This document shows positions 34,471 through 47,942 of a DNA stretch of 64,000 nt, one piece after another. How positions within the stretch are numbered: position 1 is the first letter of the stretch; each line of letters begins with the position of its first letter. The stretch covers positions 25,183,306-25,247,305 of the forward strand of contig NC_068978.1 of NCBI RefSeq assembly GCF_016808095.1, in the 5' to 3' direction. The position numbers were made by a program, and so were the translations under genes. The DNA is from Vigna angularis (lineage: Eukaryota; Streptophyta; Magnoliopsida; Fabales; Fabaceae). Under the pieces are notes generated by a model that did no database searches, was not told the origin of the DNA, and was given only the letters and a program-made list of their open reading frames with translations.

Positions 34471-36608
34471 ACCACTCCTGATCTCAGTTAGCGAATAATC
34501 ACCTGTTACCCTATACTGAATGAGTATGTTCACCACGTGAACCACCGAAGATCCAAAAAGACATAACTATATTGTCCCATCAATACCCTGTCGTTGGTAC
34601 ACCACAAGAAGTGATTGTTGTCACTGATATTCCGGTGGAAGTCGCTAGGAAACAAATCGTTGAAGGGAAAATGGAAAGACTGAGAGAGTTATAGCCATAC
34701 GAGAGGCACGATAAATGTAAGACTTAGGAGAAATGAATAGTTAAATTTAAGTTTGTTAAAAAATTAGCAGAGTTAAAAATAACACTTTAAGTCTAATAAA
34801 AAACTAAACAGATTTAAAATTTAAGTTTGTTTAACTTTGAACAGATTTAAAACAAAAATTTAAATCTTTACTAAATTAACAGACATAAAGTAACGTATTT
34901 TATTTTAAAAAGTAGCATAGGCCTTTTTTAATTATGTTTCCTTGTAAACAGATTAAAATTGACAGAGTTAAAAGTTTTTTTTCTTTTTTTTATTAGTGAT
35001 CCAAAATTTCGGTGATAAGATTTTAAAATTTTCCACAGCGTTTCTGAAAATTTTTCGTAAAGATTTTTTGTCTGATGATGCGATTAGCATTTTTTACGTG
35101 AATAGTTCCATTGTCATGAATTCGAGCGTTTGATCTGCAGTAAGCGAAAAATGAGTTTCACGATTTGAATTTATTAATAATTCGAGTTGTTTGATGCAAA
35201 GTAGTGGTTAAAGTATTAAATTTTGTTTAAAGCAACGTAACGATTCCTAGTTGTTTGTTTTTCCCGAATCGTGTCATGCTCCAAGCCACACAATAACAAC
35301 GTTAACTGCTCCTGAATAATTAAAAGTTTATCAATCATCAATGATTGAAGCAAATCCACGTCATTTAAAGCTGAATTATGTATGTAATTCAACGGTCACT
35401 AGTTAAAATACTACAATTTAGTTTCTTAATTTTTAAGTCAAAATTAAAATTAGTTCATTTTTAAAATTTTAAAATAATTTGGTCTTTTAATTTTAAAAAT
35501 AAATATATTTAATTCCTCTAGTCAAATTTAGTTTAATTTATTTAACCTTTCAAATTTATTTTTCAACTAACACTAAAACAAAAATTTCTATAAACTTAAA
35601 TGTTATTTGAAAATACATTTAAAACATTAAATAAATTTTAAAAAAATGATTAAAAAAACTAAATTCACAAATTTTTAAAATTAGAGAATTAAATTAAACA
35701 AAAATTTCAAAGAGAAAGTAATTCTGACTTTTACTTAATTTAAAAAACAAATTTATTCCTTAATTAATTTATTTAGTGGAGAACATAAGTCTTAGAAGAA
35801 GCAGATAAATAAATATGTAAAGATTAGTTCTTTAAATTCTTCTCAAGTTTGTTAATCATGTTTTATTTATAATTCTTAGTTCTTAGTGAATAGTATCTTC
35901 TATATAGATTGGAGTTCATTAAATTTTAATTAAATCACATTATTTTTTATATATTTGATTTCTTTTTGTTTATTTTTTTCTTTTCGTTTTCTTGATCGTA
36001 TTTTTATTTGTGTTGTTAGTAGGTCTTACAATGAATTTGTTAGCTTATTTTCCACAAAATATAACAATCAAAATGGTTAGTACAAGTAAAAGAACAATAT
36101 GAATTTCAACATTCATTCACTATTTATAATTTATTTGTGTATCTTTCTGGATAAATTATGTTCTTTCTCTCTTAAATTTCTTTTTAGTTTTGAAGCAGAA
36201 CTCTTAACGAATTTAACAATAATTCATTTTTAATGTGAAAGATGTAAAAAAACCATATTCAACTCAGGAGGTCAAAACATGGAAAATAAAAGCCAAACTT
36301 AAGAAATTTTAAAGACAAACCAAGAACATATCAAATCAAGATATTGACTAAGAGTAGGATGTGAGACAAAACTAAAGAAAGACGGATAAAAAAAACACTT
36401 TAAAATAGAATACAAATAATTTAAAACAATGTATTTAAAATAACCACTAGAAATTTGTATATCGAAGAAGAAACTAAGTTAAGCAATTAAAAAATCAAGT
36501 TGTAAAAATTGAATCAAGACTAGCTATGAAAATGAAACTGATCAAGTTGAACATTAATAGAAAACTCAATTAAAAATAAAATAAATCTTAAGAAATATAA
36601 AATCATAG

Positions 36609-36611
<3 letters not shown>

Positions 36612-36693
<82 letters not shown>
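36612..36693. repeat. (AT)n microsatellite
   Basis: About 41 uninterrupted AT dinucleotides, the longest simple repeat in the window. Confidence 0.95.
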
Positions 36694-36696
<3 letters not shown>

Positions 36697-38553
36697 CTTA
36701 TCACACTTACACTTCATATGAATGAAAACTACTTAGACATTGATGTAATTTGCTTAATTCGTGCTCTTAATTAGTAATCTCAAAAGTCAATTAATAGTTC
36801 ATATCATAAAACTATACCTCATAAATAAGATCAAGATGTTAAAAACATACAAAATTAAGAAACAATACTCAGTTTAAAACTTAGATATAGAAGAAAGGAT
36901 TAAATAACAAAAGAAAATTACAATTTTATATTGAACAAAACAAATTGCCTTAACAACTTCACTAAATTTTACAATCCTTGCTGCACATCTGAAAAATAAA
37001 CATTTGATTCTATTTAAAATTCAAGAATTCAGTGTTAGATTTCCAATTCTTCAGCAAAACAAACTGGAACACTTTCTAATAAATTCAATTGATACACCAA
37101 AATAATCTACTATATAGAAGTTTTTTTTTTCGGTTAATAACCAAGAATAAAACCAAGAACTCAAAATCAATTATTAACTAATTGAACGCGCAATCATACA
37201 TAGAGAATAAAATCCACCGATCTCACTTGCTTAGACAAAATACAAGCATGATATCGATAAATCAAAGAAAACAAGAATAGAGAAATTTGTATTTATATTT
37301 TATTAATTCAACCAAAATGAATTGATACGTGGAGGAAGAGGTTAGGGTTTAGTCCTTTGTTCATCTTCACCACTTATATGTCTAACTGGTATATAAAATC
37401 TTCTACTTAATTACAAGAATAATACCGCATTTTTTATATTGAATTTTGATCTAACCGATATAAATTTTTTTTACTTAATTATTTGAATGTTATTACGTCA
37501 ACTTTCTTAATCACTCTCTAATCTAACTGATACAGGAAATCTTATTATATTTACAGAATTATAAATAAATGTTGGATGAATTATAATCAACATAAATAAT
37601 TCATTATAAAATCATGTTTTCACTTGTGATAATTCTATTCACAAATATTAATGCTCGATGTGAAGTGTCATTGTGTCTATAAATTGAAATATTAATTTCT
37701 ATCCCAATTACCCCTTTTGGTATTCAGGTCTGAGCCACATGCACTGAATTAAATAATTGTACTTGTGCTTGATGATATGCTTCACCCAGTTGTCTCACAA
37801 ACTTGATATATCAATACGGAAGAGAAAACAGAATCAATTGCTTCGATTTGTTAATTGAAACTGGTTGAATTCACATAATAGACAAAATCTCCAATGAAAC
37901 TCAAATGCTGTTTTTTGTGAATTTTAAATATAGATAGAAAATATCACTTTATGAAAACAACACATCCGTCAACTTCAATTTCCCTTTCAAATTAATTTCA
38001 ATTTTCAACAGTGATGCTATAAAATTGCAGGTGGTTCTGCCTAACTGATTTTATTCAATCAAATTCAACTAATCAGCATTGTTTAACACTATTGCACCTG
38101 TTTCAGCTACTTCAAGATTTGCTTTAATCAAATTCACCTAATCAGCGTTGTTTAACACAACTACAATCAACTGCTTCAATTCTTTAATAGAAAACCTTAT
38201 GTCCCACGCCATGAGTCAACAATTGTTCGACTTTTTTAAGCACTGAAACGGCTGATTTGTTGATATCAGAATAATCGGAAATACAAGTGACTATAAGTTT
38301 AATTCATTGTCTTCAAGTTTTGTGTAAAGAGTGATGTGAATCTCTTGTATGATTGTACCTAATTAACATTAGTATTTGTATCTTCTCGGTAAACCTTTTA
38401 TTCGATAGATCTAACAAGAAATTTATTTAACTTTCAAACTTATGATTTTAAATTTAATGATACCAGAAAGTACTTCTGAAATTATATAAATTTATCATCT
38501 TATGAACATCATTATTGTTAAAACATTAAAACTTAATGTTAGTGGGTCTTTTC

Positions 38554-38556
<3 letters not shown>

Positions 38557-38598
<42 letters not shown>
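38557..38598. repeat. (AT)n microsatellite
   Basis: About 21 AT dinucleotides. Confidence 0.95.
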
Positions 38599-38601
<3 letters not shown>

Positions 38602-38751
38602 TCAATTTTTCATTGTGTTTTTATCATAATGGAATCTATTTATTTCACCAATTTATCTTACTTCTATTAACTCTTTCTGCAGTTGGATATTAGCACAATG
38701 TGACACAGTCCTTTCTGTCTGACTCAGACACTAAAACAAAGGTTTATAAGT

Positions 38752-38757
<6 letters not shown>

Positions 38758-38801
<44 letters not shown>
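38758..38801. repeat. (TA)n microsatellite
   Basis: About 22 dinucleotides, 160 bases from the previous array. Confidence 0.93.
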
Positions 38802-38803
<2 letters not shown>

Positions 38804-39307
38804 AATTTGATTTTTAATAATATACATAACAATCACATTGCATACATTTTAGCGTGAGCATAACATATTGATTCTCATTCCTTTCCTTGAGATGCATCTT
38901 ATTATTCAATTTTTCTCGACTTTATGTATCTCTTTGCACCTTATGATGAACAAAATCTCAATTTGATATTTATTTCACCCCTCGAGGAAATTTTTCTTAA
39001 CTATGTATTGAGAGTCATTCTCTCAATTACTGTAACTCGTCATTCAAACAAAATATTTTACTAGTTTTCATTTCTTTTAGTTCTATCCTCAAATTTTCTA
39101 ATGAATGCAACTTTTACTGAATGTCTCCATGTCATTTTACAATCATGATTTCAGCCGTCACTATTCTTCAAAGCCATGTTTTCATTTTTAATCACCGACA
39201 CATTTCTCAAAATTTTACAATATTTTTTAATTATGATTTTGTCCTAACTTTCTAAATCATATCATAATGGAAAAAATGTATAAATTATATTTTTACTAAG
39301 GACTATT

Positions 39308-39927
39308 TATTAATGGTATATAATCAGGATCGGTTAATATCAATGATAGTTCGGTCTATCTAATATAATAACGTTAGTCAACCGGGTCAAAGCAGATTAA
39401 AAGGTGTTGGGTCACAATTGGGTCATCATTTAAAGTTATTGGACTAATAATTCAGCAGAAAATAAAATAATCATATCTATTTGATTAAAGATATTTATAA
39501 AGCTGTTTATGAGCAACCGACCGGATTTTAAGGTAAATCTGTTTAAGGTAAGTCTGTTTATATTTTATTAGGCTTGTGATAACCTATAAATACAGGGCCA
39601 AGGCTAAAAGCTAGGTACGTTCTACTCACACTCGAAAATACTTCACAATGATAACAAAATCACTTTCTTGAGAGCTAAGGCTCCATAACCTACGCCTAAC
39701 TTGAGTGTCGGAGTGCCTTTTGCAGGTACATCCCCCTCTGTCAAGAAGGAGACCGAGAGGTTCGCGCCATTATGGAACGGTCAACAGTAGGAGATCGAGA
39801 GGTTATAAAGAAGCAAGCGGTCCAAACTGAAGGAAGACAGGCGATTAAGGCGTTCCAAGCTGCCAAAGAAAAGGAAGACACGTTGGAACATGTTAGTCTC
39901 TCGGTTATATAAATTCCTACCGAAACA
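39308..39927 (+). repeat. 5' LTR of the LARD-like element
   Basis: About 620 bp, ending CCTACCGAAACA. It contains a TATAAATACAGGGCC promoter-like block near 39587. The exact start is uncertain by several bases. Confidence 0.8.
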
Positions 39928-40089
39928 TTTTGGTGTCCACCGTGAGGCTGAGAGCAAGCTAGAGAAACCCAATGATGACCACGAAAAACACGGAGATGCA
40001 ACAGAAGCACGAAGGTCCAATATTCCCATCACACTAACCATAACGGTTGGAAAGGAGGGAACCAATACTCCAGCAAGTCGTTCAACCAG

Positions 40090-41170
40090 ACAGCTTCCAT
40101 TCGGCCATTCGGCCATATAATTAATCAGCCATTCGGCCTCAGGTATTCGACCATTCGGCCTTAAAGGTCCTCGGCCATTCGACCTCACATGTATTTGGCC
40201 ATTCGGCCTCACGAGTATTTGGCTCTTCAGCCTCAACTACAGGCCATTTGGCCTCACAGGTATTTGGTCGTTCGGCCTCACAGGAATTAGGTTGTTCGAC
40301 CTCACAGGCATTTGGCCATTCGGCCTCACAGATATTCGGTCGTTCGGTCTCACAGGAATTCGGCCTTCGGCCTCCCAAGTATTTGGTCGTTCAGCCTCAC
40401 AAGAATTCGGTCGTTCGACATCACAAGAATTCGGCCATTTGACCTCACAAGTATTTGGTTGTTCGACCTCACAGGAATTCGACCGTTCGGCCTCACAGGA
40501 ATTCGGCCATTCGGCCTCAAAAGTATTTGGTCTTTTGGCCTCAACCATTTGGTCGTTCGGTCTTACAGGTATTCGGTCATTCAGCCTCATAAGAATTCGG
40601 TCATTCGGCCTCATTAGTATTCGGTCATTCTGTCTCACAAGTATTCGATCGTTCGGCCTCACAAGACTTCGGCCATTCAACCTTACAAGTATTTGGCCTT
40701 TCGACCTCACAGGAATTTGACCGTTCGGCCTCACAGAAATTCGGCCATTCGGCCTCACAGGTATTCGGCCCTTCGGCCTCAACTGCTCGGCCTTCCATGG
40801 CTTCGAGTGTTCAAGCATTAGGTCGTTCAACCATACAGGTATTCGGCCATTCGGCCTCACAGGTATTTGGTCATTCGACCTTACATGTACGCAGTCATTC
40901 GGTCTCAATGGTGCTCGGCCTCTTCAGCCTCGATTGCTCGGCATTTGGCCATTTGACATCTATTGCTCGGCCTTTCATGGCCTCAAGTATTAGGTCACTC
41001 AGCCTCCACGTATTCGGCCCTTTGGCCTCTATTGCTCGGCCTTTCATGGCCTCAGGTACTTAGCCAAATTTGGCATCAAGCGTGAAACCTTCCATCCTTT
41101 GGTCATTCGGCCTCACAAGGTATTCGGCCTTTCGGCCTCCACTACTCGGCCTCCCATGGCCTCAGGTCAC
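40090..41170 (+). repeat. minisatellite array A (TTCGGCCTCACAGGTATTCGGCC-like)
   Basis: Roughly 20-24-bp units dominated by CGGCCTCACAGG and TATTCGGCCATT are repeated dozens of times with many substitutions. The unit has few stop codons in several frames, which creates long chance frames on both strands. Confidence 0.9.
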
Positions 41171-41469
41171 AAAGCACTAAAGCAAGTACATCCCGGCCAT
41201 GACACATCCTAATACGGAATCTTCAGTTTGGTCTAAAACATTCAACCGAAGACCGAGCAGTCTTACTCGATTGGCCATTCAACCTTATAGCATAACCTAT
41301 TTCAATATTAATTGTATAACCTTGTAAATGCACTAGTTTGTCTGACTACTCTGTTTCTCACCATGTAAAATTCGACTTGTTATATTTCTTTAGTGCAAAT
41401 AATCACATCTTGGATACAAATTACAAGAGCGGACGTCAGAGAACCGTTCGTGCTGAAGCACTCAACCAT

Positions 41470-41735
41470 GGAAACACTCCCAGACCTAGGACATGTTCGC
41501 CCAAGAACACCCAGTGTATTGCGTATAGGGACACACTCCCTTTGGGACATATTCGCCCAAGAACACCCAAGCACATTAAATATAGGGATACACTCGCTCT
41601 GGGACATGTTCGCCCAAGAAAACCCAGTTCATTAAATATAGGAATACACTCCCTCTGGACATGTTCGCCCAAGAGCACGTAGCACATCAAACCTAGCGGA
41701 CCACCCCCGTAGTCTAGGCCATGTTAGCCTAAGAA
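41470..41735 (+). repeat. minisatellite array B (ACATGTTCGCCCAAGAACACC core)
   Basis: The core CATGTTCGCCCAAGAACAC returns about every 55-60 bases (near 41492, 41548, 41604, 41658 and, diverged, 41722), with a shared TATAGGGATACACTCCC spacer. Confidence 0.88.
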
Positions 41736-41789
41736 CACCTAGAGCACGCCAGCATAAAGGCAATCTACCTATTATGGAACTAGGTAGGC

Positions 41790-42490
41790 GTTTGGCCACT
41801 CGGCCTCAACCGTTCGGCCTTCCAAGGCCTCAAGCGTTCCAACATTCGGCCATTCGGCCTCGCAGGTGTTCCGCCACTCGGCCTCAACTGTTCGGCCTTC
41901 CATGGCCTTAACTGTTCCAACATTCGACCATTCGGCCTCGCAGGTGTTCGGCCACTCGGCCTCAACCGTTTGGTCTTCCAAAGCCTTAAGCATTCCAGCA
42001 TTCGATCATTCAGCCTCGCATGTGTTCGGCCACTCGGCCTCAACCGTTCGGCCTTCCACGGCCTCAAGCGTTCCAGCATTCGACCATTCGGTCTCACAGG
42101 TGTTCGGCCACTCGGCCTCAACCGTTCGGCCTTCCAAGGCCTCAAGCGTTCCAGCATTCAGCAATTTGGCCTCCAGGTGTTCGGCCACTCGGCCTCAACC
42201 GTTCGGCCTTCCATGGCCTCAAGCGTTCCAGCATTCAGCCGTTCGACCTCACAGGAATTCAACCGTTTGGCCTTCCATGGCCTTAAGCGTTCCAGCATTC
42301 GGCCATTTGGCCTTGCAGGTGTTCGGCCACTTGGCCTCAACCGTTTGGCCTTCCATAGCTTCAAGCGTTCCAGCATTCGGCCTCTCGGCCCCTACTGCTC
42401 GGCCATTCGGCCTCACAGGTATTCGGTCACTCGGCCTTAACTGCTCGACCTTCCATGACCTCAATTGTCCAAGCATTCAACAATTCGGCC
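41790..42490 (+). repeat. minisatellite array C, about 75-80-bp unit
   Basis: The unit combines TTCGGCCTTCCA-GGCCTCAAGCG, TTCCAGCATTCGGCCATT and CGGCCTCGCAGGTGTTCGGCC, repeated about nine times. It seems to be a higher-order version of array A. Confidence 0.88.
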
Positions 42491-42499
42491 TCACAAATT

Positions 42500-42745
42500 T
42501 CGTCTACTGGAAGTTCTCTAGGAACTCCTGGGTCACGGACGACCATTCACGTCTACGGGGAGGTTCTTTGGGAACTCGTGGGCCACAGACGCTCATTCAC
42601 GTCTACTAGGAGGTTCTCTAAGAACTCTTGGGCCACAGACACTCATTCACGTCGACTAGGAGGTTCTCTAGGAACTCCTAAGCCACGGACGATCATTCTC
42701 ATCTATCGGGAGGTTCTCCAGGAACTCCTAAATCGAAAACCAAGA
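42500..42745 (+). repeat. minisatellite array D (GGTTCTCTAGGAACTCCT core)
   Basis: Units of about 60 bp with GAGGTTCTCTAGGAACTC, a GGGCCACAGACG block and CATTCACGTCTAC, four to five copies. Confidence 0.88.
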
Positions 42746-43034
42746 GCTGAGGAAAAGTCACCCTCATCCGAGCATCTTCAACCGAGCGGTCTTCCCTTCT
42801 TGGCTATTCGACCTTATAAAAGGGGGAAAAAGTTTCAAAAAGGACTCCCATCATTTACTGCTCGGCCTATGGCAAAGTTCAAAAAGAAAACTCATAAAGC
42901 TCATCGTTCGGTCCACAGATGAGCAACGCCTAGAAGCACGCTCCCCAATACAGCAACTACAACCTCCCTCAAACTCATAAGTCCTATAGTTAATCATGGC
43001 TAAAGTCGAACAATTAACTCAGACTTGGGGGGCA

Positions 43035-43604
43035 TATGTATGATATATAATCAGGGACCGAACGGTTAACGTGTAACAACGCTCATCAACCAGGTTAAAA
43101 GGTGTTGGGCCACAATTGGACCAGCATTTAAAGTTATTGGGCTAATAATCTAGCAAAGGATAAAATAATCAAAGATGTTTGATTAAAGATATTCATAAAG
43201 TTGTTTATGAGCAACCGACCAGATTTTAAGGTAAATCTGTTTAAGGTAAGTCTGTCTATATTTTATTAGGCTTGTGATAACCTATAAATACAGGGCCAAG
43301 ACTAAAAGCAATATATGTTCTACTCACACTCGAAATCACTTTCTTGAGAGCTAAGGCTCCATAACCTATGCCTAACTTGAGCGTCAGAGTGCCTTCTACA
43401 AGAACATCCGTCCTCTGTCAAGAAGGAGACCGAGCGGTTCGCGCCATTACCCAACGGTCAACAGCAGGAGACCGAGCGGTCATAAAGAAGCAAGCGGCCC
43501 ATACTGAAGGAAGACAGGCGATTCAAGCATTCTAGGCAACCAAAAACAAGGAAGACACGCTGGAACAAGTTAGTTTCTCGATTCTATAAATCCCTACCGA
43601 AACA
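43035..43604 (+). repeat. 3' LTR of the LARD-like element
   Basis: About 570 bp, ending CCTACCGAAACA. It is the partner of 39308-39927, with indels near its start and after the TATA region. Confidence 0.8.
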
Positions 43605-45250
43605 ATTTTTAAAATAAAAAAATTGTCAGTTATTTTCTCCATCATTCTCATTAAATTTAAAAAAATTATAAGATTAATTCTTGTTATCCTTCAACTTTTT
43701 AATCCTTTTGTATTACTTGCGTTAAAATTTAACAAATTAATAATCTTAGATTATATACTTAACAATAAAGTATAAAACATAATTTTAGAAATATAAACTC
43801 TAAAAACGATCATAATATAGGTTTTGGTTAAGAAAAAACTAGAATCTACATTTTGCTAATAATTTTAAAAAATGTCCCCATGTTTTTAAAATATTTATCT
43901 GAGTGTAAATTTGATTGCTTGAGTATAAATTTCAATTCTTTAAGTGAACTGAATGTTAAGATAAGATCATTTAGAAAGACTAGATTGTCTAGCAACTCAT
44001 GAGTTGATGTTTAACTATTAATACTAAACAAAATATTATTTATAAAATGTAACGTCTAACGATTGTATGTTTTAAAGAATAACACTCAATGAAATAGATG
44101 TCTATCAAATATATCTGTCTATCTAAACTATTGAATGAGATAAACATTTATATTGAATAATGTAATGTTTTAAGCAAATTTTTTCCAACAACAAACAACG
44201 TCTGACATAATGAAAACATCTAAGTGAACTCTAAGCTAAACATTCATGATTAAGATTTAATATCCCAACGTGAGCCACTATGTTTTTATTGGAACAAATC
44301 ATTTGTAAAACGCTATCAAATGACACATGATTATTTGGTATCTCAAACGCATATAATGCATTGACATAAGAACGTTAGCATGAAACTCCTAACTAAGTGT
44401 CTAAACATTATAGCGTCTAAACAAATGATAAAGCAGTTAAATATTAGCTTTGCTAAACGATGTAAAGTAGCTTAGACTATTGTATGAAACAAGTGTTTAA
44501 AGATTATATCATCTAAATCTAATACATCAAATACTTTACTTCTGGTTTTATTAGACAATGTTGACCTATGCCAATGTGCTTTGAAGATGCAATGTCCTTT
44601 ATGATCATTAACGTATAAAACATTTAATGTTGTATGAAAAAGTCGTTCTTTGCTTATATGATTTACTCTCCTTATCTGTTTATGTAATGACAATACCAAC
44701 TTTATTCAAAATCTCTACACAAAAAACACAAAGACGTTAAGAGATAGAAAGACATTCCTAGAATGTTTCCTCAAATATTTTAGCTCTGAAAGACCGTACA
44801 AGCTAGTTATGAAAGAAAGCACTAATAAAGCATTGTCACTCTACAACATAGACCTAAGTCTAACTAACTACCCAAAAGACTATGAAGTTTATCTAGAAGT
44901 CATTTTTATCATTCCAAGAAATTATTTTATCCCTCACACATATAACCGCAAGAAACCTCAAATGTCTTTGTGCTTCCTATGTCATCCCAAATCCACTCTC
45001 TCAAGTACACATATCTCAAAAACCCTAATCCACCAAAACTTTCTCTCAAAGAAAACCTTAACCTTCTTCCATGGCTGCTGCACAAGAAGTTGTTATCTCT
45101 ACCGATGAAGTTTATGGGACGGCAAAACGAGTCTCGACTACAAAATGATCTTAAAGTATACATCTACTATATTCTCTCTAACACTAGTACGGTAAAGGAA
45201 AACGACAACGGTTATTTTCATCTATACATAGTGGTTGATGAATCAAGGTA
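43605..45250. other. no supported gene; possible captured 5' end near 45070
   Basis: AT-rich with chance frames. At 45071 a short frame begins MAAAQEVVISTDEVYG on the + strand, preceded by an A/C-rich leader that looks like a plant 5' UTR. It stops after about 25 codons at 45146, no similarity was recognised, and it lies at the edge of a repeat. It may be a gene fragment. Confidence 0.35.
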
Positions 45251-45259
45251 TATACAGGC

Positions 45260-46200
45260 GAGACAAACAAGGGCTAGGCTTTTTGCCTCGATTCAAAATC
45301 GAGGCAAAAAGGGGTAGGTTTTTGCCTTGATTCAAATGCAACTGAGGTAGTAGAGGGTATTTAATATAATTTTTTTTTCATGCAAGGTCTTTCGCCTCGG
45401 TTAGGGGTTACATCGATGGAGTAGAGGGTATTTTTATTTTAGTCCAACTTTTTTGTTTTTCTATTTTTTCTTAGGTTCAAGAAGATGTCATCAACCCTAT
45501 TAGTAGTAGATGCATCTAATTATACTCTTTGAAGAACTTCAGTTGTAGAGTCATGAATCTACAGATGTTCTAGCTGGAATATCACTTCCTCTTGTTCATC
45601 CTCACTCCATGGAATAGATTGCAAATATTCTAGGCATGACACAACACCAAGATCAAACATAATGCAAGTAAAAGTAAGAATATAAGAAACTAATTGCAGT
45701 CAAGAAACAAGAACAGAAAAAATGTATAAAACAACTAACAATAACCTAAGCAAGCTCAAAAATTTAGGAACCTTGAGCAAGCTCAAAACTTTAGGAACCC
45801 CATAATGGAACGCAACCTGGTCTTAAGATCTTCGCAGTCCCGCCCGACTACCATAAGTCGGATATCGCTCCCTGCGAGCAAGGCGGGCTCCCAGAGGAGC
45901 TTGGAGAGTCGATCCTACACCTTGCGAGTAGGATGGTGGTGGTAAGAAGGTTATGGAAAGGGAAAATGAAGGGTTGGATTAGGTATGAAAGGGTCTTGAG
46001 ATTTCTGAATTTTAATTATCGAAGAGACTTACTACCTCGGTTCTAACAACAAGTGATGCTTAAACCTTTAAGAAAAAATTCAAAATAAAATTCTAAATGA
46101 AAAATTTGAAAATATTTCTAATTATAGACAACGATTCACGGTTAAACCGAGTAATAAAAGACCTTTAGCATCTGTTTAAATAGAACCGAGACAGGTTGAG
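45260..46200. mobile_element. probable non-autonomous DNA element with CCTCGGTT/AACCGAGG repeats
   Basis: Near the left side, TTTTGCCTCGATTCAAAATC is followed by its near-inverse GAGGCAAAAAGG, then TTTTGCCTTGATTCAAA and TTTCGCCTCGGTTAGG. On the right side CTACCTCGGTTCTAAC, CGGTTAAACCGAG and AGAACCGAGAC occur. Short repeats in both orientations near both sides suggest subterminal repeats of a DNA transposon. Between them is an unidentified GC-rich stretch (45830-45940). Ends and target duplication were not resolved. Confidence 0.4.
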
Positions 46201-47569
46201 AAAATGATTTTGGAATCTTGAGATACTTAAGTTGAGCATATTGAGTTCCATGTACTTTGTCAATATTTGTGAAGTGGTTTTTCTTCCGTCCTCCTGTCGG
46301 TATTCCTCCTCAGAAAGTGTTGGTTTTGTTTTGTCCCATAAAGGCTATCTATGCCTGACACCTCCACGTTCTTCATGCATTAAACGTCGTAATCATAGTT
46401 GGTTGATCTAAAACGCCACTCAATGCTAGATCCGTGTGGGATTGTGTTGCTCGTAGTAAAACATAAAATTAGAAAAATAAAATTAATTCCCATAAAAACT
46501 AAAATTAATTTATAAAAACATTATCATATGAAATTTAAAAAGTCTTACTTTGAATTTCTATATAAATTACAAATAGAAAAAAGGTTAATCTATTTTAAAT
46601 TTTCTAATATTTCCATCACTAAAAAAATCAAATGAGTTCATTCATTATATTTTTTATTTTTAAAATATTGTTATTAACTTTAAAAGAATTATTATGTTAT
46701 TTTCATTACGTTTATCTTTTCTCTCTAATACTAATTTACACATGTTAAAGTTATTATTTATGCTTATTCTATTACGGTTCGTCTTTGTATTTTATAGCTA
46801 TTTTTTTTTATATTCGTGCTACGTTATTTTATTTTATTTTATATTAATTTGAAGAATATAATATTTACTTCAAAAAATATATTTATTTTTATGATTTGAA
46901 AAATTAAATATTAAATTAAATACTAAGGTGTAAAATAATTGTTAAGTATAAATTCTATGGCATTAATAATTGGCCAACTACTTGAACAGAGCCTGTAGCT
47001 GCGACACGGGTAGCTGTGGACGCACCTTTATGCATGACACCTAGACGTGATAGCTACTTTTTTTTGTCTTGTAAAAATTAATACCAATGGATACTAATAA
47101 TATATCTATTATTCTTGTCTAAACAATTTATTGTATCCAAATAATACCAATCATAGTAATACTACACTTTAAGTACCCAACAACACCCATTATAGTATCC
47201 ATTTTTCTTTACCAACAACCTATTTTACCAATAACATAGCTACTTTTAGTATCCAACACCCAAAAATAATACTAACAACAGTAATAAATAGTTTAATTTT
47301 AACTGCTTTTATTTTAAAATCATTCAGAATAAATATTTTTTCTCTTCAAAATTTTCAAGGCTACGTCTTCATGTGCAAAACTTTTTAGACATGAGTATTC
47401 ACTTATTTAAAGGGTGTTTCTCACCCAACTATGTAGGTTTTTTTTCGTCATCCTCTTAATAAATTTTGTTTATTATGTGGTGTTAATTTTCATTATTGAT
47501 GATTTTAGGGTTATATGTAAATGAATTTTTTTTTAAGTTTGTCAATATGTCAACATTACTATGTAATGT
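46201..47569. other. AT-rich, no gene recognised
   Basis: No coding motif, paired repeat or splice structure was recognised. Confidence 0.4.
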
Positions 47570-47942
47570 TGTATAAAAGTTGACAAAAATCACAAAGAGT
47601 ATTTTCTGATACGTGTTGTTTCATTATCTTTAAAGACTTATCCGCGGTGTATTGTGCAAGTTTCTCAATAATTTTTCGAAAAATTTGAAGATCTCAGAAC
47701 TAGCAAGAAATTCTAATAAAAGTTAATATCCAGATAATTTTTTGGAAGAGAAAAGAGAGTGAAAGAATGAATGAAACTAAGAGAGAAGAGAATTTTATGA
47801 TGTTCTGGAATGAAATGGGTTGTTCTATTTATAGAACATGTAAAGCACTATTGCAACAAAAAACATATGAACATTAGCATCAGCCAACATTCTTTTGCAT
47901 AAATGTAATTTTATTATACATTAATGTAATATTATTATAACA
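47570..47942 (-). repeat. 3' LTR of the decayed copia element
   Basis: On the minus strand, TGTTATAATAATATT begins at 47942 directly after a polypurine tract (TGTGGGGGAT). The LTR includes a TTCTATAAATAGAACA promoter-like block. The far end near 47570 is approximate. Confidence 0.6.

Larger units (their letters stand above)
34471..39307. other. AT-rich intergenic region, no gene recognised
   Basis: Only AT-rich DNA with chance open frames, three TA microsatellites and a short near-duplicate (a CAACTAATCAGCATTGTTTAA block near 38065, echoed near 38130). No splice-consistent coding sequence or paired transposon ends were seen. Confidence 0.45.
39308..43604 (+). mobile_element. large non-coding LTR element (LARD-like) filled with tandem repeats
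   Basis: Two homologous LTRs (about 39308-39927 and 43035-43604) enclose 3.1 kb. After the first LTR comes TTTTGGTGTCCACCGTGAGG, similar to the GGCGCCCACCGTGGGG primer sites of Tat/Ogre-type gypsy elements. Before the second is a polypurine tract, CTTGGGGGGC. No Gag or Pol motif occurs on either strand, so it is non-autonomous. The interior is almost wholly four families of tandem repeats. LTR differences (many substitutions plus indels of about 20 and 50 bp) point to an older insertion. A clean target duplication was not seen. Confidence 0.85.

Noticed and set aside
40090..41170. CRISPR-like repeat/spacer appearance
   Set aside because: Units are degenerate and continuous, without unique spacers, and the DNA is plant nuclear.
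40090..42620. Long open frames on both strands (up to about 245 codons) with Arg-Pro-Asn or Ser-Ala-Ser-rich products
   Set aside because: They follow the minisatellite units in several frames at once, have no recognisable domain, and lie inside a non-coding LTR element.
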